Shown in pieces: positions 16,552 to 27,274 of a stretch of 64,000 nt of DNA; the stretch's first letter is position 1; each line of letters starts with the position of its first letter. The notes beneath the pieces are model-generated. The model was not told the DNA's origin. It did not search any database and saw nothing but the letters and a program-made list of their open reading frames with translations. Both the position numbers and the translations under genes were made by a program. The DNA comes from Ovoidimarina sp963698645 (GTDB lineage: Bacteria; Pseudomonadota; Alphaproteobacteria; Rhodobacterales; Rhodobacteraceae): the NCBI GenBank assembly GCA_963698645.1, contig CAVORP010000006.1:222365-286364 (forward strand), written 5' to 3'.

Positions 16552-17694
16552 ATGAGACTGTTTTCGATATTGACGGCCCTGGTCGTCGCTGGCGTGCTGT
16601 ACATGATGGTGTTTCAGCGCGAAGCGCTATTGGATTTTGCCGGGAAGAGCGATGCGCCCGCGGTGGAAACCGCGGCGGCGGAAACCGCACCGGAGCGGCC
16701 CGAGGGCACGATCGGGGTCGTGGCGCAGCAATCGACCGCCCGGATGGTCGACAGCGCGGTGATCCTGCGGGGCCGGACCGAAGCCGCGCGTCAGGTGGAT
16801 GTGCGAGCCGAGACCAGCGGGCTTGTGATGTCGGAACCCTTGCGGAAAGGTTCCAAAATCGATGCGGGCGAGCTTTTGTGTCGGCTTGATCCGGGCACGC
16901 GTGCCTCGGCGCTGGCCGAAGCAAGGTCCCGCCGGGAAGAGGCGCTGGCCAATCTGGCCGATGCCGAGATCAACGAGCGGGCCGCGGCCCGCCTGTCGGA
17001 AGACGGATTTGCCGCCGAAACCCGGGTGACCGCCGCCCGCGCCGCCGTGCAATCGGCCCGGGCCGGGGTGCAAAGCGCCGATGCCGCGATCGCGACGGTC
17101 GAGAAAGATCTTGAGCGGCTGGAGATCCGCGCGCCCTTCGAGGGCATTCTGGAGACCGATACCGCCGAAATCGGCAGCCTGCTGCAGCCCGGTGCGCTCT
17201 GCGCCACGGTGATCCAGCTTGATCCGATCAAGCTTGTGGGATTCGCGCCGGAGACCGAAGTCGACCGGGTCACGCCGGGGGCGCAGGCCGCGGCGCGTCT
17301 GGCCTCGGGCCGCGAGGTTCTGGGCCGGGTCACGTTTCTGAGCCGGTCCGCCGATCCCGCGACGCGCACCTTCCGGGTCGAGGTCGAGGTGGACAATGGC
17401 GATCTGTCGATCCGCGACGGCCAGACCGCCGAGATTCTGATCGCGTCTGACGGAGCAGTTGCGCACCTGATCCCGCAATCGGCGCTGACGCTGAACGACG
17501 AGGGGCGGTTGGGCGTCAGGCTTGTGACGGCCGAGAATGTCGCAGCCTTCGCCCCGGTCTCGGTTCTGCGCGACACAACCGAAGGGATCTGGGTTTCGGG
17601 TCTCGACGAGCAGGTTTCGGTGATCGTGGTGGGGCAGGAATATGTGACCGATGGTGTACCGGTCGCGCCGAGTTTCCGGGAGACCGCGCAATGA
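16552..17694 (+). CDS. RND efflux periplasmic adaptor (membrane fusion protein)
   Basis: A 380-residue HlyD/AcrA-type adaptor with an N-terminal membrane anchor (LFSILTALVVAGVLYMMVF). The biotinyl-lipoyl halves are seen at VDVRAETSGLVMSEPLRKGS and LEIRAPFEGILETDTAEIGS, separated by a coiled-coil hairpin rich in Ala, Glu and Arg (residues about 115-185), followed by the beta-barrel domain. It links the inner-membrane pump to an outer-membrane channel. Its stop overlaps the pump start by four bases (ATGA). No outer-membrane factor gene lies nearby, so a shared TolC-type channel is presumed. Confidence 0.92.
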   Translation: MRLFSILTALVVAGVLYMMVFQREALLDFAGKSDAPAVETAAAETAPERPEGTIGVVAQQSTARMVDSAVILRGRTEAARQVDVRAETSGLVMSEPLRKGSKIDAGELLCRLDPGTRASALAEARSRREEALANLADAEINERAAARLSEDGFAAETRVTAARAAVQSARAGVQSADAAIATVEKDLERLEIRAPFEGILETDTAEIGSLLQPGALCATVIQLDPIKLVGFAPETEVDRVTPGAQAAARLASGREVLGRVTFLSRSADPATRTFRVEVEVDNGDLSIRDGQTAEILIASDGAVAHLIPQSALTLNDEGRLGVRLVTAENVAAFAPVSVLRDTTEGIWVSGLDEQVSVIVVGQEYVTDGVPVAPSFRETAQ

Positions 17695-20600
17695 CCGGCA
17701 TCGTCGACTGGGCGGCCAGCCGCGCCCGGATGATCATCGCGTTCATCGCCCTGTCGCTTCTGGCAGGCAGTTTCGCCTATGTCAGCCTGCCGAAGGAAGG
17801 CGAGCCCGATATCGAGATACCGGCGATCGTGATCTCGGTCCCCTTCCCCGGGATCTCCGCCGAGGACGCCGAGAAACTGGTGGTCAAGCCGATGGAGACC
17901 GAGCTTTCGGATCTGGATGGTCTGAAGGAGATGATCGGGACGGCCTCGGAAAACTATGCCAATATCGTGCTGGAATTCGATTTCGGCTGGGACAAGACCA
18001 AGATCCTTGCCGATATCCGCGACCGGATGGACAGCGCCGAGGCGCAGTTTCCGTCGGGATATGAGCGCTATTCGATTTCCGAGATCAATTTCTCGGAATT
18101 CCCGATCATCATCGTGAACCTGACAGGCCCGGTGCCGGAGCGCACTTTGTTGCGTGTGGCCAAGGACTTGCAGGACAGGCTTGAAATCGCTCGAACCGGT
18201 ACTCGAAGCCACGCTTGCGGGCCATCGCGACGAGATGGTGGAGGTCGTGATCGACCCGCTTCGGCTTGAAGTCCTACAACGTGACGGCGGGCGAGTTGAT
18301 CAGCGTGGTGGTGAACAACAACCAGCTTATCGCGGCGGGCGAGATCGAGTCGGCGCAAGGGGCGTTCGCGATCAAGATCCCGTCCTCCTTTGACGAGCAG
18401 AGCGATGTGATGAACCTGCCGGTGAAGGTCGAGGGTGACCGGATCGTGACGCTGGGCGATCTGACCGATATCCGGCTGACCTTCGAGGACCGGCAGGGCA
18501 CGGCGCGTTTCAACGGGATCAATACCGTGGCGCTTCAGGTCGTCAAACGCAAAGGGTTCAACCTGATCGACACGGCTGCGCTGATCCGGCAGGAGGTCGA
18601 GGCCGAGCGCATGACATGGCCCACCGAATTGCAGAATGCGATTACCGTGGGCACCTCGAACGACCAGAGCCGGGTCGTGGATTCCATGGTGCGGCAGCTC
18701 GAGGGTTCGGTTCTGACGGCGGTCGCGCTTGTCATGATGGTGGTTCTGGCGGCGCTGGGCATGCGGTCGGCGCTTCTGGTTGGCTTTGCGATCCCGACGT
18801 CGTTCCTGTTGTGCTTTGCGTTTTTGGCGGTCATGGGGATATCGGTTTCGAATATCGTGATGTTCGGCCTGATCCTTGCCGTGGGCATGCTGGTGGATGG
18901 TGCGATCGTCGTGGTCGAGTATGCCGACCGGCGGATCAGCGAGGGCTCTGGCCCCATGGCCGCCTATGTCGAGGCGGCCAAGCGGATGTTCTGGCCGGTT
19001 GTTTCGTCCACCGCGACAACGTTGTGCGCGTTCCTGCCGATGCTGTTCTGGCCCGGCGTCCCGGGGCAGTTCATGGGAATGCTGCCGGTCACGCTGATCT
19101 TCGTGCTGTCCGCTTCGCTGGTCGTGGCGCTGATCTATCTGCCTGTGATGGGCGGTGTCGCGGGACGGATGAGCCGCACTTTCGATCGGGCTTCGGCCGT
19201 ACTTCGGGGGCTTCTGCCGTGGTGGGCCCGGGCGCTTCTGGTGCCGGTCACGCTTTACGGGATGTTTCTTGCCGCGATGCAGGTTCTGAACCCGGCCTAT
19301 CTGTTGCCCGAGGGTACGTCGGCGATGGTGGGTTCGCTTTTCGGCGCGGTGATGTTCCTGCTCTTCGCCATGGCCGCCACGGTGAGTTTTGGCGCGGCGA
19401 CGACCAAGCGCGACCGCACAAAGGTCGATGCGGGCTACCGCAGGACCGCCTTCGGCTATTTCATCCGCTTCATTGCCGGAAACCCGATCATGCCGCTTGT
19501 GGCGATTGCCGGCGTTGTCGCCTTTGTCATGGTGACCTTCTCGTTTTACGGCGCGAACAATAACGGCGTCGAATTCTTTGTGGAGAGCGAGCCCGAGCAG
19601 GCGATCATCTATGTGCGCGCAAGGGGCAACCTGTCGCTGACCGAGAAGGATGCGCTGGTGGCCGAGGTCGAGGATGCGGTCCTTGCCACGGAAGGCATTC
19701 AAAGCTCTTTTGCCTTTGCGGGTTCCGGCGGGCTGAACGCGAATACCGGCGGCGCGGGCGGACCGCGAGACACGATCGGGCAGATCCAGATCGAGATGAT
19801 CCCGTGGGAGGATCGCGCCGCCTATGCCGCGACGCGTGAGGGTCTTTCCTTCGAGGATCTGGACGGTGACCGTGTCCTTCAGGACCTGCAGGCGCGGATG
19901 GACGCGATACCCTGGTATCTATACCGAGATCCTGAACCTCGCGCAGGGCCCGTCGCAGGGCAAACCGGTTCATCTGCGGCTGGCCGGTGACGACCCTGCC
20001 CTGCTGGCCGAAGCCGCGCGGATCGTTCGGGATAAGTTCGAAACGACCCAGGCGCTGATCGAGGTCGAGGATACACTGCCCCTGCCCGGTATCGACTGGC
20101 AGATCGACGTGGATGTGGAAAAGGCCGGGCGCTATGGCGCGGATGTGGCCACCGTGGGCGCCATGGTGCAGCTTGTGACGCGCGGGATCCTTCTGGACAC
20201 GATGCGGGTGCCAAGCTCGGACGAAGAGGTGGAGATCCGGGTGCGCCTGCCAGAACAGGACCGGGTGCTGACGACGCTGGACACGCTGAAGGTGCGCACG
20301 CAGGACGGGCTTGTGCCCCTGTCGAATTTCATCACGCGCAAACCGGTGGCGAAACTTGCCCAGATCAACCGCGTGGATCAGAAGCGGTATTTCGACGTGA
20401 AGGCGGATGTGACGCCCGGGCTGGAGACCAGCGACGGCACCGCGATCAATGCCAATGAACGCATCGCCCATCTGACCGAGTGGCTCGAGACCGAACGCCC
20501 CCTGCCCGCCGGGATCGATTGGGAATGGACCGGCGATCAGGAGGAGCAGGAGGAATCCGGCCAGTTCCTTATGACCGCCTTCGCCGGCGCGCTGGGGTTG

Positions 20601-21269
20601 ATGTTCATCATCCTCCTGGCGCAGTTCAACTCGTTCTACAACGCAGCGCTCGTGCTTCTGGCGGTGGTCCTGTCCACCGCGGGCGTGTTGATCGGGATGC
20701 TGGTCATGAACCAGCCGTTTTCGATCATCATGACCGGAACGGGGATTGTCGCCCTGGCGGGGATCGTCGTGAACAACAATATCGTGCTGATCGACACCTA
20801 TCAGGAGTTCAGCCGCTACATGCCCCGGATCGAGGCGATCATCCGGACCGCCGAACAGCGCATCCGGCCGGTTCTACTGACCACGATCACGACCATGGCG
20901 GGGCTTGCGCCGATGATGTTCGGCCTCAGCCTCGATTTCATCGGAGGTGGCTACACGATCGACAGCCCCACCGCGCTGTGGTGGAAGCAACTTGCGACCG
21001 CCGTGGTGTTCGGACTGGGGATCGCGACGGTGCTGACGCTGATCTTCACCCCGTCGATGCTGGCGCTGCGGGTGTGGGTCACGACCTATGCCAAGTGGAT
21101 CGCGCGGGCACTGGCGCGCCTGTCCATGGGGCGGGCAAGCAAGGCCGCCGAAGACTGGGCGTTGCAGCGCGCGGCACGCCGGATGAAGGCTCCAGAGCTG
21201 ATCTGGGATACCGAAACCGAGCTGCGCACGCGGCCTGCGGCGCCGCCGGAGTTGCGCGCGGCAGAGTGA
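17691..21269 (+). CDS. RND-family efflux pump, inner-membrane subunit (frame broken three times)
   Basis: One pump gene of about 1190 codons, read in four stretches. It begins with ASRARMIIAFIALSLLAGSF, and the porter domain follows. Extra bases at 18183-18188 and 18268-18273 break the frame inside RLESLEPVLEATLAGH and DPLRLESYNVTAGEL; both sites are GANTC-like (GAAATC, GAAGTC). A third extra base lies at 19910-19912 (MDAIPGIYTEIL). The TM4 proton-relay region reads GMLVDGAIVVVEYADRR, with one Asp where AcrB has two, as in HME-type pumps. The second half carries LAQFNSFYNAALVLLAVVLS and ALAGIVVNNNIVLIDTY. All transmembrane blocks are present, so I treat it as a functional gene. Confidence 0.85.
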
Positions 21270-21278
21270 CTGGCGGAC

Positions 21279-21557
21279 TCAGAAGGTGGAGTAGCGTTGG
21301 GTCGAACCCCGGCGCTGCGCCGCCAACCCGCGCAGGAAGACGAGCGGACCAAAGATCGCCGCGAGCCCCACGAAGAAATACGCCGCATATTCTCGGCCAA
21401 GCGGCGCGATGAGCAGGACCTTGATCCAGCGATCAAGATAGGTGATGCCGATGGGGCGCGGCTCTGCGAAGTAATCGTAGAGAAAACCGTGCGATGTATG
21501 CGCTGCCAGAACGCCGAAGAATGCTGCGACAAACAAGCCGCTGACGAGGGGTCTCAT
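21279..21557 (-). CDS. Small membrane protein of unknown function
   Basis: A 92-residue protein with two hydrophobic stretches (residues about 5-20 and 45-75) and a central LYDYFAEPRPIGITYLDRWI. I do not recognise the family. It is convergent with the RND pump gene, nine bases apart, and sits upstream on the minus strand of nothing obvious. An N-terminal signal anchor is likely. Its length, ATG start and sensible composition suggest that it is real. Confidence 0.55.
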   Translation of the reverse strand: MRPLVSGLFVAAFFGVLAAHTSHGFLYDYFAEPRPIGITYLDRWIKVLLIAPLGREYAAYFFVGLAAIFGPLVFLRGLAAQRRGSTQRYSTF

Positions 21558-21686
21558 GGCGATCTCCGTCCAAAAACCTTGGTAATCGCTCAGGTTATGG
21601 CCGAATCTGGCATTTTTGGGGCAAGGTCCGCGATTTTCGCTCGGCGTTGCAGGTCTGCGTGACCCGGGTCAGCCGTTCTGCCCCCC

Positions 21687-23501
21687 TCAGGCGGCTTGCT
21701 CCTCGGCGGCCTGACGCGCCCAAAGGCTGGCATAGCGGCCGCGGCGGGACAAGAGCTCCTCATGGGTTCCGCGTTCGACGATTTCGCCGGCCTCGAGCAC
21801 AACGATCAGATCGGCATCGACGATGGTCGACAGCCTGTGCGCGATGGTCAGCACCGTCCGTCCCTCGCCCATCGCGCGCAATTCGCCCTGAATTTCGCGC
21901 TCGGTCTCGGTGTCCAGTGCCGATGTCGCCTCGTCCAGAAGCAGGATCGGTGGATTCTTGAGAAGCGTCCGCGCAATGCCCACGCGCTGCTTCTCGCCGC
22001 CCGAGAGCTTCAGCCCGCGTTCGCCGACGACAGTCTCGTAGCCGTCTGGCAGGGATTGGATGAAATCGTGGATGCTGGCCGCGCGGGCCGCTTCCTCGAT
22101 CTCGGAGAAGGTGGCGCCCTCGCGGCCATAAGCGATGTTGTAGCGGATCGTGTCATTGAACAGGACCGTGTCCTGAGGCACCACCCCGATCGCGTCATGC
22201 AGGCTTTCCTGGGTGACGTCGCGCACGTCCTGTCCGTCGATCCGAAGGGCGCCCTCATTCACATCGTAGAAGCGGAACAGAAGCCGCCCGATGGTGGATT
22301 TGCCCGACCCGGAGGGACCGACGAGGGCGACCCGCTGACCGGCCTCGACGGTGAGCGTGATGCCCTTGAGGATCGGACGCGCCGCTTCGTAATGGAACAC
22401 GACATTGTCGAATTCGACCTTGCCGCCTTGCACTTTCAGAACATCCGCGCCGGGTTTGTCGCTGACATCCCGGGGTTGCTCCAACAAATCGAACATTTCG
22501 CCCATATCGATCAGCGATTGCCGGATTTCCCGATAGACCGTGCCGAGGAAGTTCAGGGGCATGGTGATCTGGATCATGTAGGCGTTGACCATGACGAAAT
22601 CGCCGACGGTCAGCGTGCCTTGCGACACCCCGATCGCGGCCATGACCATCACCAGAACAAGGCCGGTGGTGATCAGGAACGACTGGCCGAAATTCAGGAA
22701 GGCCAGCGAATAGGAAGTCTTGAGCGCGGCGGCCGCGTAGCGCTTCATGGCCCCGTCGTAGCGGGCGGCCTCGCGCTTTTCCGCCCCGAAATACTTGACC
22801 GTCTCGAAGTTCAGGAGGCTGTCGATCGCCTTTTGGTTGGCGTCGGTATCCTGATCATTCATCTCCTTGCGGATGCGGACGCGCCATTCCGTGACCTTGA
22901 AGGTAAACCAGATGTAGAGCGCGATGGTCACCGCGACGACGCCCAGATAGGTGATGTCGAACAGGACAGCCAAGACGATGCCGATCATCAGCAATTCGAC
23001 GATCAGCGGGCCTACGGAAAACAGCATGAAGCGCAGGAGAAAATCCACGCCCTTGACGCCGCGTTCGATGATCCGGCTGAGCCCGCCGGTCTTGCGCGTG
23101 ATGTGATAGCGCAGGGAGAGCGCATGGATATGCGTGAAGGTTTCGAGCGCCAGACGGCGCAGGGCGCGCTGCCCCACCGCCGCGAAAATCGCGTCGCGGC
23201 CCTGCTGCAGCCCAACGTTCATCAGCCGCGCGACGCCATAGGCCACGGTCAGCCCGATCGCGCCTGCCCCCAGCATCCACGCGGCATCCACGCCCTCGCC
23301 CGCCAGCTTGTCGACCGCCGCCTTGTAGAAGAACGGGGTCGAGACCGAGACGATCTTGGCCAAGAACAGCGCGACGAGCGCCAGAACGACGCGCCGCTTG
23401 ACCCACGGCTCGTCCTCGGGCCACAGATAGGGCGCAACCTTGCGGATGGTGCGCCACCCCGAGCGGCGGGCCTCGGTTTCGAAATTGTCGGATGTGCTCA
23501 C
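21687..23501 (-). CDS. atm1: Atm1-type ABC exporter (ABCB7/HMT1 family)
   Basis: A 604-residue half-transporter with six membrane helices fused to an ATPase. The Atm1 hallmark DSLLNFETVKYFGAEKREAAR (helix 4-5 loop) and LRYHITRKTGGLSRIIERG are present. The ATPase has GPSGSGKSTIGRLLFRF, Q-loop VVPQDTVLFNDTI, LSGGEKQRVGIAR and LLLDEATSALD. Bacterial relatives such as the Novosphingobium protein export glutathione conjugates or heavy-metal thiolates, while the mitochondrial one supports Fe-S cluster biogenesis. The start is GTG 23501. The gene stands alone. Confidence 0.92.
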   Translation of the reverse strand: MSTSDNFETEARRSGWRTIRKVAPYLWPEDEPWVKRRVVLALVALFLAKIVSVSTPFFYKAAVDKLAGEGVDAAWMLGAGAIGLTVAYGVARLMNVGLQQGRDAIFAAVGQRALRRLALETFTHIHALSLRYHITRKTGGLSRIIERGVKGVDFLLRFMLFSVGPLIVELLMIGIVLAVLFDITYLGVVAVTIALYIWFTFKVTEWRVRIRKEMNDQDTDANQKAIDSLLNFETVKYFGAEKREAARYDGAMKRYAAAALKTSYSLAFLNFGQSFLITTGLVLVMVMAAIGVSQGTLTVGDFVMVNAYMIQITMPLNFLGTVYREIRQSLIDMGEMFDLLEQPRDVSDKPGADVLKVQGGKVEFDNVVFHYEAARPILKGITLTVEAGQRVALVGPSGSGKSTIGRLLFRFYDVNEGALRIDGQDVRDVTQESLHDAIGVVPQDTVLFNDTIRYNIAYGREGATFSEIEEAARAASIHDFIQSLPDGYETVVGERGLKLSGGEKQRVGIARTLLKNPPILLLDEATSALDTETEREIQGELRAMGEGRTVLTIAHRLSTIVDADLIVVLEAGEIVERGTHEELLSRRGRYASLWARQAAEEQAA

Positions 23502-23617
23502 GTCTTGGTGCCTTGATCTTCGGAGAAACGGACCCCGTTACCTAGACCCTTGCAGGGGGCTTGACCAGTGGCGCCTGCGCAGATCGCGCTGTGCCTATTT
23601 GCGCGACTTCGGCGGAA

Positions 23618-24878
23618 TTATTCGGGAACGGTGAATATCTGCCCAGGATAGATCAGGTCGGGATCGCGGATCTTGTCGCGGTTCGCCTCGAACACCCGGA
23701 CATAGAGGATGCCTTCGCCATAGGCGCGGTTCGAAATGCCCCAAAGCGTGTTGCCCGGCTGGACCGTGACAAGGCCCACCGAGGGGCCGTCCTCGGCTTG
23801 CCCTGTCTTCGGCCAGAGCCTGGATATCCTCGCGGGCCTCGCGCCGGAACGGTGTTTCCGCGCGCGACGTGACGGTGCCATCGGCATTCACCTGATCGAC
23901 GCGCAGGGTGTAGACGCCGGTATCGACCTGCGGCAGCTCCGTGCGCCATTGGCCGTCTGTGCCGATCTGGCCCACTTCCACCGGGCGGTTGTCGATATAG
24001 ACGCGAACAAAGCCATCGCCGGGGGCCCGCCCCGAGAGAGCGACCTCGCCCTGGGCATCATAGGTAATTGCGTCGATCACCACCGTCTGGGCGCTGCGCT
24101 GTCCGGCGCCCTCGTCCTGAAGCACACGGACGCCGGAAGTATCGGCGATGATGACCGCGGGCGCCGCAGGTTCGCCCGATGTGGAGGCGGCTGGTTCGGT
24201 GGTTTCGGGTTCTGCCGCCGTTCCGGCCTCGGTCGCATCGGCAGTTGCGGTTTCTTCAGCGCTGTCGGGCACGGCTGTTTCGGGTGCGGCAGCGGACGGG
24301 GCGAGAACCACGACCTGTTCCGAGACCGCCGACCCGCCGTTCTGGTCCGTCGCGCGCAAGGACATGGCGCGTGGGGTATCTGCGGTTCCTGCGTCGAGCA
24401 TGGCGACAAAGCCGCCGCTGGCATCCGCCTTGGCGGTGCCGACGACCTGACCTTCGATCTCCACCGCCACGTCGCTTCCGGGCGCGGCGCGGCCAGCGAC
24501 GAGCGCGCTGCCATCGGGTTCGACGCGGACGACATCGAAGGTGGGCGCGCCTTGCGCTGCGGCGGGTGCGGGATCTGTGCCCTGCTCGGTATCGGCGGGG
24601 GCCGGTTCGGTTGTCGCCGCCTGTGTTTCGGCTGGTTCAGGAGTGGGATCCGGTTCTGCCTCGGCGACCGGTGCGGGCTCTGCCACGGGTGCCGGCGCCG
24701 TGGCTGTCTCGGTCGGAGCGGTCGCGGGTGCGGGTGTCTCGCTGTCGGTGGCACTGTCGTCGACCGGCGCGGGTCCGGTCCGCGAGAGATAGAAGCCCGC
24801 AGCGATCGCACCGACCAGCAGAAGGGCCCCGATCAGAAGCCCCTTTCCGCCGCGCCCCGTTTCCGTTTCAGATGCCAT
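23618..24878 (-). CDS. LysM domain protein with long Ala/Pro/Thr/Glu linker (frame broken once)
   Basis: An envelope protein anchored by one N-terminal helix (GKGLLIGALLLVGAIAAGFYL). It continues with a low-complexity A/P/E/T region (residues about 40-110), Ig-like domains (FDVVRVEPDGSALVAGRAAP, VIDAITYDAQGEVALSGRAP) and a C-terminal LysM peptidoglycan-binding module (VQPGNTLWGISNRAYGEGIL through DPDLIYPGQIFTVPE). The frame breaks near 23803-23807 with one extra base between QALAED and GQAEDG. Start ATG 24878 (MASETETG) is preferred to an upstream start. It probably binds the cell wall. Homologues with this layout are frequent in Rhodobacteraceae. Confidence 0.85.
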
Positions 24879-24976
24879 GCGACATATCCCCGATGTCCCG
24901 CCCCCCATGCGAGCGCTTGAGAGACCCTATCAACCCCGATAACACGGGTCAAAGCACTGTTTCGAAAGGACGCGCC

Positions 24977-25528
24977 ATGGAAACCCCGCAATTTTCGGTT
25001 TGTGTCTATTGCGGCTCACGTGATGGGGCGGCGCCGGTCTATGCAACGGCGGCGACGGAACTGGGCGCGGCGATTGCCCGGCAGGGCTGGCGGCTGGTCT
25101 ATGGTGCGGGCGATGTGGGGCTGATGGGCCGCGTCGCCACCGCAGCGATGGCGGGTGGGGCCGAGACGCTGGGCGTCATCCCGACGCATCTTCTGGACCT
25201 TGAGGTGGGCAAGCGCGACATCACCAGCCTTGTGATCACCGAGACGATGCATGAGCGCAAGAAGGTGATGTTCATGAATGCCGATGCCATCGTCGTGCTG
25301 CCGGGGGGCGCGGGATCGCTGGACGAGTTTTTCGAGGTGCTGACATGGGCGCAGCTTCGGTTGCACGGCAAACCGATCGTCCTTCTGAGCGTTGACGGCT
25401 ACTGGGCGCCGCTGGTGGCGCTGATCGACCATGTGATCGAACAGGGGTTCGCCAGTCCGAGTTTGCGCGCGCTTTTCCGGGTTGCCGACGATATCGAGGC
25501 GACAATCACTGCGCTGTCAGAGGCTTAG
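24977..25528 (+). CDS. LOG family protein (TIGR00730; cytokinin riboside 5'-monophosphate phosphoribohydrolase-like)
   Basis: A 183-residue Rossmann-fold protein with the family signature PGGAGSLDEFFEVLTWAQL (PGGxGTxxE motif) and VYCGSRDGAAPVYATAATEL, GAGDVGLMGRVATAAM. LOG enzymes remove ribose 5-phosphate from nucleoside monophosphates. In most bacteria the physiological substrate is unsettled, with pyrimidine/purine nucleotide hydrolysis likely. Start ATG 24977 follows GAAAGGA by seven bases. It is divergent from the LysM gene across 98 bases. Confidence 0.92.
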   Translation: METPQFSVCVYCGSRDGAAPVYATAATELGAAIARQGWRLVYGAGDVGLMGRVATAAMAGGAETLGVIPTHLLDLEVGKRDITSLVITETMHERKKVMFMNADAIVVLPGGAGSLDEFFEVLTWAQLRLHGKPIVLLSVDGYWAPLVALIDHVIEQGFASPSLRALFRVADDIEATITALSEA

Positions 25529-25585
25529 ATCCGGCGGGCTCGCCCGGTTCGGCGCGGCAGAAGGCGGGCCCGGCGGGTCGCCCTT

Positions 25586-26339
25586 CTATTCGATCTCGAG
25601 ATCACATTCGAACCGGGTCGTTCCATCGTCGCGCCGGGTTGTGTCCGCCACAAGGAAAACGCCCCTCCTGTTATCGGTCGCGAGGTTTTCGCCGCCGGCG
25701 CCCGGCGTCGTCCGCGCATCGGAATCGGCGAGCAGGCAGCCGGGCCCGACCTCCATCACGACGCTGGCGCCGCTTCCGGGGTCGAGCGCGTTTCCATCGC
25801 CATCGATACCTTCGATGGAAACATCGGAACCGCAGCCCGCGCCGCAGACCCAGCAGCCCGATTTCGAGTTCGATCTCGAACTGGCAGGGCCCGATCCGCA
25901 GGGTCTCGAGCGGCTCGGCAGTTCGAAACCCCAGCTTCCGGAAGGTGAGCGTGATGGAACAGCCATTCGGGGGGCCGCAAAGCGCATCGATCACCGTCGC
26001 GTCCAGTTCGACCGATGACGGTCCGCCAAGCTGGCGGGAGGCAAGGACGAAGCTTGCACTGCCGATCCGCCGCCCCTCCTCGAAGGTGACCTTGCCGTTC
26101 CTGTTCTCGTAATGCGCGGGCAATTCAGCAAGCAGGCGTTCGTATTCCGGGACGATCTTTTCCAGTTCGGCCTGCTTCTTCTTCAGATCGTCGATCTCCG
26201 CGAGAATGCACAGGAAAAAGGACCGTGGCGGGATCTGGTGGGTGAGAATGGCGGAGGTCTGTTCGGGCAGCTCGCAATCGCGGGCTTCGGCCGCTTGAAC
26301 AGAGAGCAGGATTGCGACGATCATGGCCAGCGAGCGCAT
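25586..26339 (-). CDS. Secreted protein of unknown function (frame broken once)
   Basis: About 250 residues with a signal peptide (MRSLAMIVAILLSVQAAEA), a short coiled-coil stretch (CILAEIDDLKKKQAELEKIV, residues about 45-70) and a C-terminal domain with several Cys (PCQFEIELESGCWVCGAGCG). The frame breaks at 25860-25865, where GAAATC on the coding strand replaces GAATC. Removing one A joins the halves. I do not recognise the family. Cysteine spacing suggests disulfides. It is monocistronic, 57 bases from the convergent LOG gene. Confidence 0.65.
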
Positions 26340-26484
26340 GGTGTTCCCCTTCTGACAGAGGGTCAGCAGGCGATGTTCCAGGCATTTACGCATTGATTTT
26401 CATCAATGGAGCCCGCGAGGGCCGGACTTTCCTTATACCGGGCCTGCCACCCCAAGGCGCGTGCGGGACCGGGAGGACAAATGA

Positions 26485-26512
26485 AAACGGCCGCCCCGAC
26501 GGGCGGCCGTTT
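26485..26512 (-). terminator. Rho-independent terminator downstream of sodB
   Basis: A 12-bp perfect stem (AAACGGCCGCCC / GGGCGGCCGTTT) with loop CGAC. On the minus strand the stem runs into TTTTC, 24 bases beyond the sodB stop. It probably also acts on the plus strand. Confidence 0.85.
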
Positions 26513-26536
26513 CGTTTCTAGGACGCGGCATTGCAA

Positions 26537-27136
26537 TTACATGTGCGCGGCCACGTATTCCCAATTCGCAAGGTTATCGAGGAAGTTCGTGAGATAGGCC
26601 GGACGCTTGTTCCGGAAGTCGATGTAATAGGAATGCTCCCACACATCGCAGCCCAGAAGCGCCGTCTGGCCGAAGCAGAGCGGGTTCACGCCATTCTCGG
26701 TCTTGGTGACCGCGAGCGATCCGTCGGCATTCTTGACCAGCCACGCCCAGCCGGAGCCGAACTGACCCGCACCTGCGGCGGAGAATTGCGATTTGAACTC
26801 GTCCACCGAGCCGAAGCTTTCGGTCAGTGCCTTCTCGACTTCGCCCGGCATCGCCATCTTGCGCGGAGTCATCATCTGCCAGAACTCGTTGTGGTTCCAG
26901 AGTTGGCTGATGTTGTTGAAGATGCCGTTCTGGGCCACCGCACCGGCGTTGTAGGTGCCGACGATGATCTCTTCCAGAGACTTGCCTTCCCACTCGGTCC
27001 CGGCAATCAGCTTGTTGCCATTGTCCACATAGGCCTTGTGGTGAAGGTCGTGGTGATACTCGAGCGTTTCTTTCGACATGCCGTTTCCGGCAAGCGCGTC
27101 ATGATCATAGGGAAGATCGGGAAGTTCGAAAGCCAT
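26537..27136 (-). CDS. sodB: Superoxide dismutase, Fe/Mn type
   Basis: A cytoplasmic 199-residue SOD converting superoxide to hydrogen peroxide. Metal ligands are visible: His in LEYHHDLHHKAYVDN, His in NNISQLWNHNEFW, and Asp/His in LLGCDVWEHSYYIDFRNKRP. LLGCDVWEHSYYID and GSGWAWLVKNADGSL favour the iron-type SodB branch, though Fe/Mn preference cannot be decided from sequence alone. No signal peptide. It follows the sarcosine oxidase operon on the same strand after 138 bases. Sarcosine oxidase makes peroxide, so an oxidative-stress link is plausible but not shown. Confidence 0.95.
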   Translation of the reverse strand: MAFELPDLPYDHDALAGNGMSKETLEYHHDLHHKAYVDNGNKLIAGTEWEGKSLEEIIVGTYNAGAVAQNGIFNNISQLWNHNEFWQMMTPRKMAMPGEVEKALTESFGSVDEFKSQFSAAGAGQFGSGWAWLVKNADGSLAVTKTENGVNPLCFGQTALLGCDVWEHSYYIDFRNKRPAYLTNFLDNLANWEYVAAHM

Positions 27137-27274
27137 GGGTCAGCCCCTTCTTTGGGATGTGAAGCATTGATGGGCCTTACCTGTGTCGGACTCTCGGGCA
27201 GGGTCAACCCCTTTCACGACCGCAAGGGTCCCGTCAGCGCGAATGCCCAGTCGTTATCCCCGACCCGTGCAGCG

